This document shows positions 1 through 8,122 of a DNA stretch of 64,000 nt, in pieces. Position numbers and translations under genes: made by a program. The notes beneath the pieces were generated by a model. The model saw nothing but the letters and a program-made list of their open reading frames with translations, was not told where the DNA came from and did no database searches. How positions within the stretch are numbered: position 1 is the first letter of the stretch; each line of letters starts with the position of its first letter. This DNA is from Scytonema sp045865695 (GTDB taxonomy: Bacteria > Cyanobacteriota > Cyanobacteriia > Cyanobacteriales > Nostocaceae): positions 62,001 through 126,000 of the forward strand of contig NZ_BAACAP010000249.1 in NCBI RefSeq assembly GCF_045865695.1, in the 5' to 3' direction.

Positions 1-257
1 TTTTATCGGTTGGCAATGCCCACCCTACCTAGCTCTCAAAAATTAAGTAGGAGTCCTATAAGAAAGAACCCGTTGTTATGGTAGTTTATCGCTGTACACT
101 TTTACGCATTATTCACCCTAGCATCTTTTGAGAGAGACTCCGTTCTCAAATCTCAGTAAAAATACGTCGGTTAATTTCCGGAATGAGAAGTCAGAAAATT
201 GAGGAAATAGTAAATGTTTGATATTACTCCCTTTATGCTAGAAGTTTACCTAAACAA

Positions 258-309
258 GTAGGGTGGGCAATGCACACAATTAGATATTGGTGTGCATTGC
301 CCACCCTAC
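258..309. repeat. Perfect 20-bp inverted repeat (GTAGGGTGGGCAATGC family)
   Basis: Two perfect 20-base arms, 258-277 and 290-309, flank a 12-base spacer and would form a strong hairpin. The core GGGTGGGCAATGC recurs at about 1-30, 6545-6605, 9360-9415, 21155-21180 and 43760, so this belongs to a dispersed repeat family. The rest of the first 377 bases holds no gene that I can see. Confidence 0.8.
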
Positions 310-377
310 AAGAATTGGTAATTTTAGAGTGGGAAAGGAGTAGTTCTCGATCGCGATCGGTTCAATGAGGATAACTT

Positions 378-1910
378 ATGAAACAAGGCAAGAAATTTTT
401 TCAAAAATTGACTCCTTTTGGTAAGGGCATTTTTACAAAAGATTTTTTCATGGTTTTTGGTAGTATAATCGTGGTGCTATTAGCTACACTTTATCCCTTC
501 AATTTTTCTTTACCCTATAATTTTTCAATACGAAATATCTCCAGTCAATTTGAAAGTACAAGCAATTTTACAGACCAAGTAAATAACATTATATTATTTA
601 TTCCCTTGGGATTCAGTCTCAGTAGTTCTTTACAAAAAAGAAAAATTCCATTAATAGGAAAGATATTACTCGTGTTCTTAGGAAGTGCGGGATTATCGCT
701 GACAGTTGAACTGTTACAGTTATTTTTACCTTCTAGAGAACCCACGCCAGCCGATATCATTAATAATACTATTAGTGGATTAGTCGGATTACTCTGTTTT
801 TATCTGTGTCATTCTCAAAATTTTGATAGTATCTTAACTAGTATAGAAAATAGTACTTTAGGACGCTCTACACAAAAAATAACATTGTTTTTTAGCGGTT
901 ATATATTACTAGTATTTGCTGTCTCAACTATCTGGTTAGGAACCACAAATTTAAGTGGATGGAATCTAAATTATCCCTTAATAATTGGTAACGAAAAAAC
1001 AGGAAATAGACCTTGGCAAGGATATATCTCTAAAATTTATATTGCAGATAGAGCTATTTCAAAGAACGAAGTAGAAAAAGTTTTTGCTGAAGAAAATTAT
1101 TTCCATACTATGGGAAATTCTTTACTAACTTCTTACAAATTTACCGAACAGTGTTGTCAGCCAGAAGAACCTGCAAAAAGTCCCAAGTTACTAAAGAAAA
1201 AACTTTGGTGGGAACAGTTATCGGAGAATCAGCAAGGTCAAGGAGTGTTTTTAAGTCCGGGTAATTGGTTGGAAACGGCAAAACCTGTCACTTCTTTAAA
1301 CCAAAGAATTCGTGAAACCTCTGAATTAACGATAAGCACGACTGTTGCAAGTTCTGACACACAGCAAACTGGTCCTGCTCGCATTATCTCAATTTCCAAT
1401 GGACCGCTTCGTCGCAATTTCACCTTGGGACAGGAGGGAACCGCTTTGGATTTAAGAATTAGAACTTCTCTAACAGGAGAAAATGGTTCGGAATTAAAGA
1501 TGAGAGTCCCCAGTATTTTTACAGACACTAATACTCATCATATAGTGCTTGCGTATTCCAAAGGTATCCTCCAAGTCTACATTGACAATTCAACGCATTT
1601 TCATTCTTTCCGTTTATTGAACTTAATACCAAAAGAACAGCAACTTTTTTACTATGCTATCACCTTTATTCCTATGGGAATTTGTTTGACTATTCTTATC
1701 GTGCTAGCTAAAAGAAAAATATTTCTTTATCGGTTTTTTATTTTCGGTGGAATCCTATTACCGTCTTTAATACTAGAAAGTATTTTGGTGAGTGAAAACG
1801 GTAAGAATATCAGCCTTAGAAATTTTTTACTGGGTATATTCTTTACCACAAGCACTATGCTAGTGTTAAGGTTACGTGCTTTGATGGTATTGAAAAAAAC
1901 AGCCGTATAG
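378..1910 (+). CDS. VanZ-family membrane protein with LamG-like domain
   Basis: The 510-residue protein starts at ATG after a GAGGATAA ribosome-binding site. Residues about 25-145 match the VanZ family, with transmembrane stretches, the segment NIILFIPLGFSL and the acidic motif TPADIINNTISG near residues 123-134. A middle domain (about 190-410) looks like a concanavalin-type LamG sandwich, seen in the weak signatures RPWQGYISKIYIADRAIS and HHIVLAYSKGILQVYIDN. Three more hydrophobic helices follow near the C-terminus. The VanZ fold is named after teicoplanin resistance, but most members have no known function. The VanZ plus LamG architecture suggests a cell-surface protein; the substrate is unknown. 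It stands alone with no operon partner. Confidence 0.8.
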   Translation: MKQGKKFFQKLTPFGKGIFTKDFFMVFGSIIVVLLATLYPFNFSLPYNFSIRNISSQFESTSNFTDQVNNIILFIPLGFSLSSSLQKRKIPLIGKILLVFLGSAGLSLTVELLQLFLPSREPTPADIINNTISGLVGLLCFYLCHSQNFDSILTSIENSTLGRSTQKITLFFSGYILLVFAVSTIWLGTTNLSGWNLNYPLIIGNEKTGNRPWQGYISKIYIADRAISKNEVEKVFAEENYFHTMGNSLLTSYKFTEQCCQPEEPAKSPKLLKKKLWWEQLSENQQGQGVFLSPGNWLETAKPVTSLNQRIRETSELTISTTVASSDTQQTGPARIISISNGPLRRNFTLGQEGTALDLRIRTSLTGENGSELKMRVPSIFTDTNTHHIVLAYSKGILQVYIDNSTHFHSFRLLNLIPKEQQLFYYAITFIPMGICLTILIVLAKRKIFLYRFFIFGGILLPSLILESILVSENGKNISLRNFLLGIFFTTSTMLVLRLRALMVLKKTAV

Positions 1911-1943
1911 ATTCCCGGAAGGTTTGAGATGATTGGCAGATGA

Positions 1944-2126
1944 CTAGACCAGCGTTATCTAGTGGTTGAGCTATTGGGTATGGGTGGATTTAGTCACAGC
2001 CACTGGAAAAGAAGAAGATGGTTGCCTCGAACTCAGCGCCCCCAAACAGGGTTGGATTTGGAAGAGTCGGACAAAGAATACGTGTCAGTAGGGCAGTTTA
2101 AAGCTTTCTTAGGGACTTCCAAATAA
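1944..2126 (+). pseudogene. Possible remnant of a protein-kinase N-lobe
   Basis: This frame is open for about 60 codons without a good start. It reads RYLVVELLGMGGFS near its beginning, which resembles the glycine-rich loop of cyanobacterial serine/threonine kinases. The rest does not continue as a kinase, and the frame closes inside the left end of the repeat that starts at 2111. I infer a gene fragment, with low confidence. Chance resemblance is possible because only about 14 residues carry the signal. Confidence 0.3.
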
Positions 2127-2387
2127 AAAGATCTCCCAATATTTCTTGTGGTGCCCAGAGCAGCGCCCCTTCGGGGTTCGCCAGTCGCCTGGGCGTGGGA
2201 AACCCTCCTCATGCGCGCTGGCTCACCGTGCGGGGGTTTCCCCCCTTGCCCCTTATCCCCACTCCGTGGGGGCCCCGAGTCCCGCAAGTGGCGTGCGACT
2301 GCGGGGCGTCCTCGCCCGCCACCAGCATAGGACGGGCGAGGACGCCCATCCCACAAGATGGAATGATTTATTTCTTGGAAGTTTCTT
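2111..2387. mobile_element. MITE-like element with imperfect terminal inverted repeats
   Basis: The left end (2111-2137, containing GGGACTTCCAAATAAA) is an imperfect inverted match of the right end (2361-2387, containing TTTATTTCTTGGAAGT). The interior is strikingly GC-rich compared with its AT-rich surroundings. It includes a hairpin made of GGGCGTCCTCGCCC and GGACGGGCGAGGACGCCC. No transposase is encoded; the open frames across it are short and overlap on both strands. I infer a non-autonomous element or composite repeat lying directly upstream of the protease gene. Confidence 0.6.
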
Positions 2388-2475
2388 ATGGCAGAGGTCA
2401 ATCAAGTCAAAAAAACGTCATAATTTTTATAGGAATAAGTCTATCAATTTACTATTATCCAAAATAGATAGTCAC

Positions 2476-3702
2476 ATGAAAAGAATACATCTAAAGACAA
2501 ATTGGTTCTTGAGTAAAAAATTAGCTAATCGCCTATTATTGCCATTTGTAGGAGTAGGAATAGCATTTTTGAGTGGTTGCTCAACAGTCACTTCTCAAAA
2601 AGTTCAACCTTTGCAAGAATCGGCTCAAGCAGTTCAAGAAACAAAAAATTCCAATAATCGTCCCCTCGTACCAACACCCGAAGATACTAATTTTGTAGTA
2701 GCAGTTGTCAATAAGGTAGAACCTGCAGTCGTACAAATTAACACTGAGAGAACAGTCAGAAGCCAAGTACCAGAAGAGTTTAATGACCCTTTCTTTGAGA
2801 GATTTTTTGGCGATCGCATACCGACACAGCCACAGGGAAGAGTCGAACGGGGTATTGGTTCTGGTTTTGTTATTAATTCTAACGGTCAAATTCTTACCAA
2901 TGCTCACGTTGTTGATGGTGCGGATACAGTGACAGTCTCTTTTTCTGACGGTCGCACCGTGCAAGGTAAAGTAATGGGACAAGACAACGTGACGGATGTT
3001 GCAGTCGTTCAAGTTCCGAGTAATAATTTACCTGTTGTGGAATTGGCAAATTCTCAACAAGTGCAACCAGGACAGTGGGCGATCGCAATTGGCAATCCCC
3101 TTGGTTTGCAAGAAACTGTTACAGTGGGTGTAGTGAGCGCCACAGATCGTTCTGCAAGCGATATCGGTGCATCTGACAGACGAGTTGGATATATTCAAAC
3201 GGATGCAGCCATCAATCCAGGAAACTCAGGTGGACCCCTGTTAAATGCTCGCGGTCAAGTCATTGGGGTGAACACAGCTATTATTAGCGGCGCTCAAGGA
3301 ATAGGGTTTGCTATTCCCATTGATACAGCTAAACGCATAGCTCAGGAATTAATTACTAAAGGCAGAGTCGAACACCCTTATTTGGGTATTCAGATGGCAC
3401 AAATTACACCTGAACTCAAGCAAAAACTTAACAATAGCCCTGCCGATATTCAAGTGCAAGCAGACAAAGGCATTCTCATTGTTCGCGTTGTTCCTGGTTC
3501 TCCAGCTGCTCGAGCGGGGTTGCGTGCGGGGGATGTGATTCAAAAAATTAACAATCAACCCGTAACGACAACTGACGCATTACAGCAGATAGTTGAGAAA
3601 ACTGGCGTTGGTAGCACTATGCAAATAGAACTGCAACGCAATGGCAGAGGTTTGCAAGTCTCAGTGCAACCAGGTCCTCTTCCCACGCCTCAAGGTGGTT
3701 AG
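2476..3702 (+). CDS. HtrA/Deg-type serine protease, lipoprotein
   Basis: This is a 408-residue trypsin-like protease of the HtrA/HhoA family that degrades or refolds misfolded envelope proteins. I chose the ATG giving MKRIHLKTNW because it starts a signal sequence ending in the lipobox FLSGC (Cys35). The frame is open further upstream only by running through the GC-rich repeat. The catalytic triad is visible: His144 in TNAHVV, Asp174 in NVTDVAVV and Ser251 in NPGNSGGP. One PDZ domain (about 305-400) follows, beginning HPYLGIQMAQ. One PDZ domain and a length near 400 are usual for cyanobacterial Deg proteases. The lipobox suggests attachment to a membrane facing the periplasm. Confidence 0.93.
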   Translation: MKRIHLKTNWFLSKKLANRLLLPFVGVGIAFLSGCSTVTSQKVQPLQESAQAVQETKNSNNRPLVPTPEDTNFVVAVVNKVEPAVVQINTERTVRSQVPEEFNDPFFERFFGDRIPTQPQGRVERGIGSGFVINSNGQILTNAHVVDGADTVTVSFSDGRTVQGKVMGQDNVTDVAVVQVPSNNLPVVELANSQQVQPGQWAIAIGNPLGLQETVTVGVVSATDRSASDIGASDRRVGYIQTDAAINPGNSGGPLLNARGQVIGVNTAIISGAQGIGFAIPIDTAKRIAQELITKGRVEHPYLGIQMAQITPELKQKLNNSPADIQVQADKGILIVRVVPGSPAARAGLRAGDVIQKINNQPVTTTDALQQIVEKTGVGSTMQIELQRNGRGLQVSVQPGPLPTPQGG

Positions 3703-3740
3703 ACTTGACAAATACTTTTAATCTTTAGTATCCGATCTTG

Positions 3741-3775
3741 CGCCAACAGAACTCTCGAAGAGAGTTCTGTTGGCG
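3741..3775 (+). terminator. Strong hairpin after the protease gene
   Basis: A perfect 16-bp stem (CGCCAACAGAACTCTC and its complement) encloses a GAA loop, 38 bases past the protease stop. The following TTAGTATTTTCTT is T-rich but not a clean run, so it is a probable rho-independent terminator. It may act in both directions. Confidence 0.75.
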
Positions 3776-3805
3776 TTAGTATTTTCTTCATTGTTTAATT
3801 GGCGT

Positions 3806-3949
3806 TTACTTCTCATATCTTCCTGCCAATTGTTGAGTATATCCTTCACTAATATCTCTTTTATACAAATTTGAAAGACAATGACCAGAGGTATGGCAAG
3901 GAATAACCCTTAAAGGTTCTTCATCATCAACTAATAAGACGTGTGGCAT
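3806..3949 (-). pseudogene. Response-regulator N-terminal remnant (47 codons)
   Basis: Starting from an ATG, the minus strand reads MPHVLLVDDEEPLR, the first strand and acidic pocket of a receiver domain. It then changes to unrelated sequence (CHTSGHCLSNLYKRDISE) and stops after 47 residues. A working receiver needs about 120 residues and the phospho-aspartate, both absent here. I infer a decayed fusion of a receiver start with the tail of another gene. No other gene is visible between the protease and the next minus-strand gene. Confidence 0.45.
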
Positions 3950-4041
3950 TTTCTTCACACTTTAACAAACCTGTCTCTGGATAAGTAGTATATATTTTTA
4001 CACCTCCTTCTTGAGATACAAATTAGGGATTGGAGATTGGG

Positions 4042-4062
4042 GAACTCGGGGTCCCCGAGTTC
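4042..4062 (-). terminator. Palindromic hairpin at the end of the 4076-6130 cluster
   Basis: GAACTCGGGG and its exact complement CCCCGAGTTC lie back to back, flanked by GATTGG-type short repeats. It begins just downstream of the stop of the 345-residue gene on the minus strand. It lacks a clear T-run, so termination is inferred from its place. Confidence 0.5.
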
Positions 4063-4075
4063 GCCAATCCCCAGA

Positions 4076-5113
4076 TTACCTAATCTTGCTCAAATCCCAA
4101 GTGTAATAACCAAGCTTATTAGGAACTCTAGAGAATCTGCCAATTCGGTGACCTCTGGAAAGTTCATTATGGACAGCAGTTTTTATCTCCCTTAATTGTT
4201 CTGCATTTAAATCTCCATACAAGCCCGTGATGACATCTCCTACGCTGAAAATTCTCCCTGAATTTCTTTGCAATAGTATGCAAATGGCATCAATGAGAAA
4301 CTTCCCTTCAAATTCCGCCAACATTGGCACTCGTCTTGCTTTAGGGAGTAAAAAGGGTTTCTTCTTTTTATTAGGTTTAACGGCTTTGGATTTGGCTTTC
4401 CCGTTTTGTGGAGTTACCAAACTTATATCGAGAGTGTAACAACCAGGTTCTTCTGGAACTGCTGACCAGTAACCCTTTTCTTTACCGTGTGTCAGTGAGG
4501 ATTGCACCCTACTCTTGACGACTTTGAATAAACTTGACTCTAAATCCCCATACAGCGTTCGCACGATGAAATCTATGTGACAAACAGTTCCCATATTTTC
4601 TCGTAGGATGCTTTCAATTGCTTCGAGTCGAGGCAACCCGTGAAACTGAGGTTGCATCGGAACATCTGAGCCGGGAAGTGTGCGATCGTCATTCTCAAAC
4701 AACATACGTTGTGGTGAGAACATGACCGTGGGTACTGTTGTAATTGCACCATTGATATGTTGTGGAGTAACCTCGGTTACACCATTCTCTTGCTTGCCAT
4801 TGTCTTTTAACTCAAGCTGGATAAATTCTTCTTGCTTCAAGTTAGAGACGTTATTTGGTGCTTGTTGTAAGTGAGAGGCTTCTTGGGAATGAGTGGGAGG
4901 AAATGAGAGTGTTTCAACTATCGCTGTTTGGTTATCAAGTACGCCAGGTAGTGAATAATTCGACAAGATAGCTTCTACGTGAGTCAGTTGCGATCGCGCT
5001 TGCGTACTCAGACGTTCGTACTCTTCCACAAGAGCTGCGTAGTAGTCTCGCAATTCAACCAGTGGTTCAATCAAGGCTTGAGGAGGTGGTTCTAAGTGTG
5101 GTTTTGTCATCAT
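4076..5113 (-). CDS. Unrecognised protein with two similar winged-helix-like repeats
   Basis: The 345-residue protein is not one I can name. Residues about 14-50 are predicted coiled coil (LVELRDYYAALVEEYERLS). Two related domains follow. The first (about 155-235) has AIESILRENMGTVCHIDFIV and later EEPGCYTLD. The second (about 262-342) has AICILLQRNSGRIFSVGDVI and later NKLGYYTWD. The shared pattern, a helix pair, LYGDL, a third helix and a GYxS..P..xGxYT wing, resembles winged-helix folds such as HARE-HTH, so nucleic-acid binding is inferred. It starts 11 bases after the zinc-ribbon gene and is probably co-transcribed with it. The start MM could be either methionine. Confidence 0.65.
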   Translation of the reverse strand: MMTKPHLEPPPQALIEPLVELRDYYAALVEEYERLSTQARSQLTHVEAILSNYSLPGVLDNQTAIVETLSFPPTHSQEASHLQQAPNNVSNLKQEEFIQLELKDNGKQENGVTEVTPQHINGAITTVPTVMFSPQRMLFENDDRTLPGSDVPMQPQFHGLPRLEAIESILRENMGTVCHIDFIVRTLYGDLESSLFKVVKSRVQSSLTHGKEKGYWSAVPEEPGCYTLDISLVTPQNGKAKSKAVKPNKKKKPFLLPKARRVPMLAEFEGKFLIDAICILLQRNSGRIFSVGDVITGLYGDLNAEQLREIKTAVHNELSRGHRIGRFSRVPNKLGYYTWDLSKIR

Positions 5114-5124
5114 AGGGTTTCATC

Positions 5125-5373
5125 TCAACCTAATTCAGTATCAGATTTGTAAGTCATTGGTCTAGGTTTGGCTTTATTAGAGGGCTTCATCAACGATTTT
5201 TTAGGTGCTTGAGGAGGACGGCATTGCTCGCAGTACAAAGGACGAGGCCCAAAAGTCTCGCGTTTGGACGATGTGCCGCACTCTTTGCAAACGAAGTTGA
5301 AAACTCGTGTATGAATCAAGCGTTTGTGTGCTCTAACGGTGTATTCTCTAACGTTGATTACTTTGCTGGTCAT
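5125..5373 (-). CDS. Small zinc-ribbon protein
   Basis: The 82-residue protein starts at MTSKVINVREY; a slightly longer frame exists but its extra residues look like non-coding sequence. It contains one predicted zinc ribbon, FVCKECG followed by LYCEQC (two CxxC knuckles about 17 residues apart). Basic residues surround it, and the lysine- and proline-rich tail (APKKSLMKPSNKAKPRP) suggests nucleic-acid binding. It sits between two unrecognised genes on the same strand with short gaps, so an operon of three is likely. No specific function can be given. Confidence 0.6.
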   Translation of the reverse strand: MTSKVINVREYTVRAHKRLIHTRVFNFVCKECGTSSKRETFGPRPLYCEQCRPPQAPKKSLMKPSNKAKPRPMTYKSDTELG

Positions 5374-5443
5374 AGTTGTGAGTTGTGATTTTTGTCCTAT
5401 CAATATAGTTCTTCAGGCAGGGTAAATTGCATTCTTGACATTT

Positions 5444-6130
5444 TTAGTGGCAAGTTTTTGCAATTGTTAGTCGATTTATGGAATATGCACGCCAATCTAG
5501 GATGATTGGAAGCGTGCTGTATTCCTCTGTTAGTACTTTGTCAAGTACCTGCAACCCGTCTAAAACAGCGTCTACTAGAAACTTGACGGTGCGTTTAGTT
5601 AAACTACACAACACCTTAAAGTGTTGTGTATAGAGGGTGTGCGAATCACTTCCTCGAAGCCTAACATTCCATCTAGCATTGCGTATGACGCCAAATACAC
5701 CTCTCCAAAATTGGTAAAATCGATTCCCGTTACGCTTTCTCAGAAGCAAATCCAGGTCTGGGTCGGTTTGCGAGGTGTCAGCCACGTTAAAAGTAACGGA
5801 TACTTGGTCAAAGCGCTTGAGTTCAGTTTTCAGAGCTTTGACTACCACGCTCTTGGAAAACTGGTTTAACTCACTGCGAGTGCGTTTGAAATGCTTTTTG
5901 TTACCAATTTCAATGGGGATAGACAAGTCTTTATAAACAACCTTATCAATATTTATCAGTAACTGCAAGGTCATGATATCCACTAAGGTTTTAATGCAAC
6001 CTTGAATCCTGACATTAAAGGGAAGACAGTCAAGACCTCTAGCTACTTCAAACATAACACCTCGCAGTGATTCCGTAACGTCTTTTACAAGATACCAACC
6101 TCTTGCTTTGTTTTCAGTTTTTTCTGCCAT
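5444..6130 (-). CDS. Conserved-looking protein of unknown function (228 aa)
   Basis: I do not recognise this protein. The start MAEKTENKARGWYLVKD is decided by a near-perfect ribosome-binding site, AAGGAGGTGA, seven bases upstream; the longer frame from 6175 would run through that site. The protein is basic and mixed alpha/beta in appearance, without signal peptide or membrane helix. It has stretches such as NVRIQGCIKTLVDIMTLQLL, KRTRSELNQFSKSVVVKALK and VKFLVDAVLDGLQVLDKVL. It heads a run of three minus-strand genes with gaps of 70 and 11 bases. The strong ribosome site suggests substantial expression. Function remains open. Confidence 0.65.
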   Translation of the reverse strand: MAEKTENKARGWYLVKDVTESLRGVMFEVARGLDCLPFNVRIQGCIKTLVDIMTLQLLINIDKVVYKDLSIPIEIGNKKHFKRTRSELNQFSKSVVVKALKTELKRFDQVSVTFNVADTSQTDPDLDLLLRKRNGNRFYQFWRGVFGVIRNARWNVRLRGSDSHTLYTQHFKVLCSLTKRTVKFLVDAVLDGLQVLDKVLTEEYSTLPIILDWRAYSINRLTIAKTCH

Positions 6131-6239
6131 CTTGGTCTCACCTCCTTCAATAAGTGTATTAAATCTATTCTGCAATAATAAAAGACGCTGACAAATTTAC
6201 TATAGCTAGCTATACTGACAACTTTTTCTTCCCTTCTAG

Positions 6240-6359
6240 CTAGAAAACGGGGCAGTGGGTATTGGGCCTCCGTTGAAGCATCTGGCGTCATAGGAAATTA
6301 TTTTCACACTTGGTTATGGGATTTTCCTGTGATGAACTGCCTTGAAAATAGGGAGTAGG
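6240..6359. repeat. Degenerate dispersed repeat, copy 1 of 3
   Basis: The segment contains, in order, GAAAACGGGGCAGTGGGTATTGGG, written here only by its landmarks: a GTGGGTATTGGG core, a GAAATTATTTTCACACTTGG core, GGGATTTTCC and CTTGAAAATAGGG. The same order of landmarks is seen at 43431-43530 and, inverted, at 38640-38742. Copies are diverged, about 100-120 bases long, and encode nothing. Confidence 0.45.
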
Positions 6360-6512
6360 CAGGAGGGAGTAGGGAGTACTAGAGCATGAGCCTACTCTTG
6401 AAAATAGAACCCTCGCAGAACATTGCTTTTTGTAAGTTTTCAGGAGGCTTGAATAGAGCGTAGGTATCAATACTATGCGATAACACAGGCGTTAACAACT
6501 CAAAAAGGTATA

Positions 6513-6634
6513 TAGCAATCCTAAATCATTTATAAACAATTTTAAGTACTGTGGGGTGGGTAATACCCACCACCAGGTCTCTTGGTGGGTAATGCCCACC
6601 CTACGTGTACTTTATAAATCAAATAGGATTGCTA
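6513..6634. mobile_element. MITE-like element, complete copy (TAGCAATCC family)
   Basis: The 122-base element has terminal inverted repeats of about 24 bases: TAGCAATCCTA at the left and TAGGATTGCTA at the right, continuing as AT-rich TTTATAA with three mismatches. The interior is GC-richer and itself palindromic (GGTGGGTAATACCCACC). It is flanked by TA on both sides, as expected for a TA target duplication. Related copies, whole or partial, are at 9331-9451, 11138-11220, 21155-21209, 43731-43867 and 44558-44650. No transposase is present. Confidence 0.75.
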
Positions 6635-7026
6635 TATTTATGTATTATTTCAATTAAAGCATTACAAATTCCCAGTTTACTCATTCAACGTTCAGCCTCT
6701 ATAAAAACGACAAATTCTACTGTTGCTTTATTAGCTTCTGGTGTTAAACAGCACCCTCTGTCAACTGTGCTTATGCACCCTAAGCTGCCACTTACAGACA
6801 AAAAAATTTTATCCTGTTAATCCTTTTTAACAAGTTTAGACCTTGGGTTCCGGAACTTTACTTGCCCTCTTGGTACGATATGTGTTGATTCAATAAAAAG
6901 ACTGACCCAAGATAGGTGTGGCTAATGGTCTTAAGATTTAGACTGGGAATTGTATCCAAACAAGAAAAGGGTAGGAAACGGTCTTTCTTGCCCTAACACC
7001 GAAGAACTCAGCTTTTAAAAAATTTT

Positions 7027-7854
7027 ATGACTAAAACAGTAATTATTACAGGAGCAACTCAAGGTATTGGTAAAGCAACAGCAATTTTATTTGCTCGTAA
7101 TGGGTATAATATTGTGCTAGCTGCGCGTCAAAAAGAACGTTTAGAAGCTACAGCAAGTGAGATACGTGCCTTAGGTCGAGAAGCACTTGCCATCTCTACT
7201 GATGTTAGAGATCCAGGACAAATAAAAAACTTAGTTGAGAAATCTCTTACTCATTTTGGTCATATAGATGTACTGATTAATAATGCTTCAATCTTTTTTC
7301 TAGGACCTGTGGAAGAGAGTTCCTTGAGTGATTGGCATCAAGTTATAGATACAAATCTCTGGGGATACATTTATACTATTCACGCACTCTTACCCTATTT
7401 TTTAGAACGAGGGAAGGGAACAATTGTGAATGTCAGTTCCATTGGCGGTCTAGATCCGATTCCTTTTCAAATACCCTACACCACGAGTAAATATGCTGTT
7501 ACGGGATTAACTAAAGCCCTGCGAGCAGAATTATCGCCCAAAGGTGTTCGCGTTTGCGGAATTTATCCCAGCTTTATTCGCACTCGTTTGATGGAACGAG
7601 CGCTTTTTCGCGGTAAGGACGAGGAAATGGTTCGCAAACGCTATCAATTGATAGATAGAGCATTCCATAGCCCCCTGCTAGAGAAGCCTGAAGATGTGGC
7701 AAAGGCAATTTGGCAGGCGGTTAAGTATCAGCAGTCTGATGTACTGGTTGGTACGGCAAAGTTTTGGACAACAGCTTTTCATTTATTTCCTGGCTTGATG
7801 AAGTCAATTGTACGACAAGTTTTTGGCATGAGAGAGCGGTACAGTGACCAGTGA
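7027..7854 (+). CDS. Short-chain dehydrogenase/reductase (SDR family)
   Basis: This 275-residue protein is a classical SDR. The NAD(P)-binding motif TGATQGIG is at residues 8-15, NNAS at 85-88, the catalytic serine at 137-138 (VSS), and the Tyr151-x3-Lys155 pair in YTTSK. The substrate cannot be read from sequence. A C-terminal tail of about 50 residues (FWTTAFHLFPGLMKSIVRQVF) is hydrophobic and may contact a membrane, as in some family members acting on lipids or retinoid-like compounds. The last residues and stop (SDQ, stop) are encoded by the start of a GACCAGTGACCAGTG tandem repeat, so the original C-terminus may have differed. Confidence 0.9.
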   Translation: MTKTVIITGATQGIGKATAILFARNGYNIVLAARQKERLEATASEIRALGREALAISTDVRDPGQIKNLVEKSLTHFGHIDVLINNASIFFLGPVEESSLSDWHQVIDTNLWGYIYTIHALLPYFLERGKGTIVNVSSIGGLDPIPFQIPYTTSKYAVTGLTKALRAELSPKGVRVCGIYPSFIRTRLMERALFRGKDEEMVRKRYQLIDRAFHSPLLEKPEDVAKAIWQAVKYQQSDVLVGTAKFWTTAFHLFPGLMKSIVRQVFGMRERYSDQ

Positions 7855-7873
7855 CCAGTGACCAGTGACCAGT
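7843..7873. repeat. Tandem GTGACCA repeat overlapping the SDR stop codon
   Basis: Four units of CAGTGAC run through the end of the dehydrogenase gene; the first unit provides its TGA. The same unit, inverted, makes the longer array at 57675-57752. A GATTGGGGA repeat follows at about 7875. Confidence 0.85.
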
Positions 7874-8122
7874 GAATCGGGGATTGGGGAGTCTAAATCT
7901 ATCTAGTGGGTTACTTATTAAAAGAAATCGGAACATTCAAACAATAAGAAGGTATATATCGCTACTTCGTTGGAAAGATGTGGCGATCGCTCTATTAGTT
8001 TTAAACTACTTTCCGACTATTAATTTTAGTCGAGGATAAATTAGTGTCATACTTTGTGCTTTATTCTTTTGCGTTCCACCAGTTAGTTTTTTATTACCAA
8101 TTCAATACTCAAGGAAAATGCC

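Larger units (their letters stand above)
6131..7026. other. Intergenic region of about 900 bases with repeats
   Basis: No credible gene is visible between the 228-residue gene and the dehydrogenase. The stretch holds a degenerate dispersed repeat at about 6240-6359 and a complete MITE-like element at 6513-6634. The remaining 390 bases before the dehydrogenase probably hold its promoter; I see no diagnostic regulatory motif. A 71-codon open frame here starts inside the MITE and looks non-coding. Confidence 0.6.

Noticed and set aside
2033..2401. 122-codon minus-strand frame
   Set aside because: It is composed of the GC-rich repeat; no family motif and no ribosome site.
2146..2475. Upstream extension of the protease frame and overlapping frames on both strands
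   Set aside because: They run through the GC-rich repeat; the lipoprotein signal starting at 2476 is a far better N-terminus.
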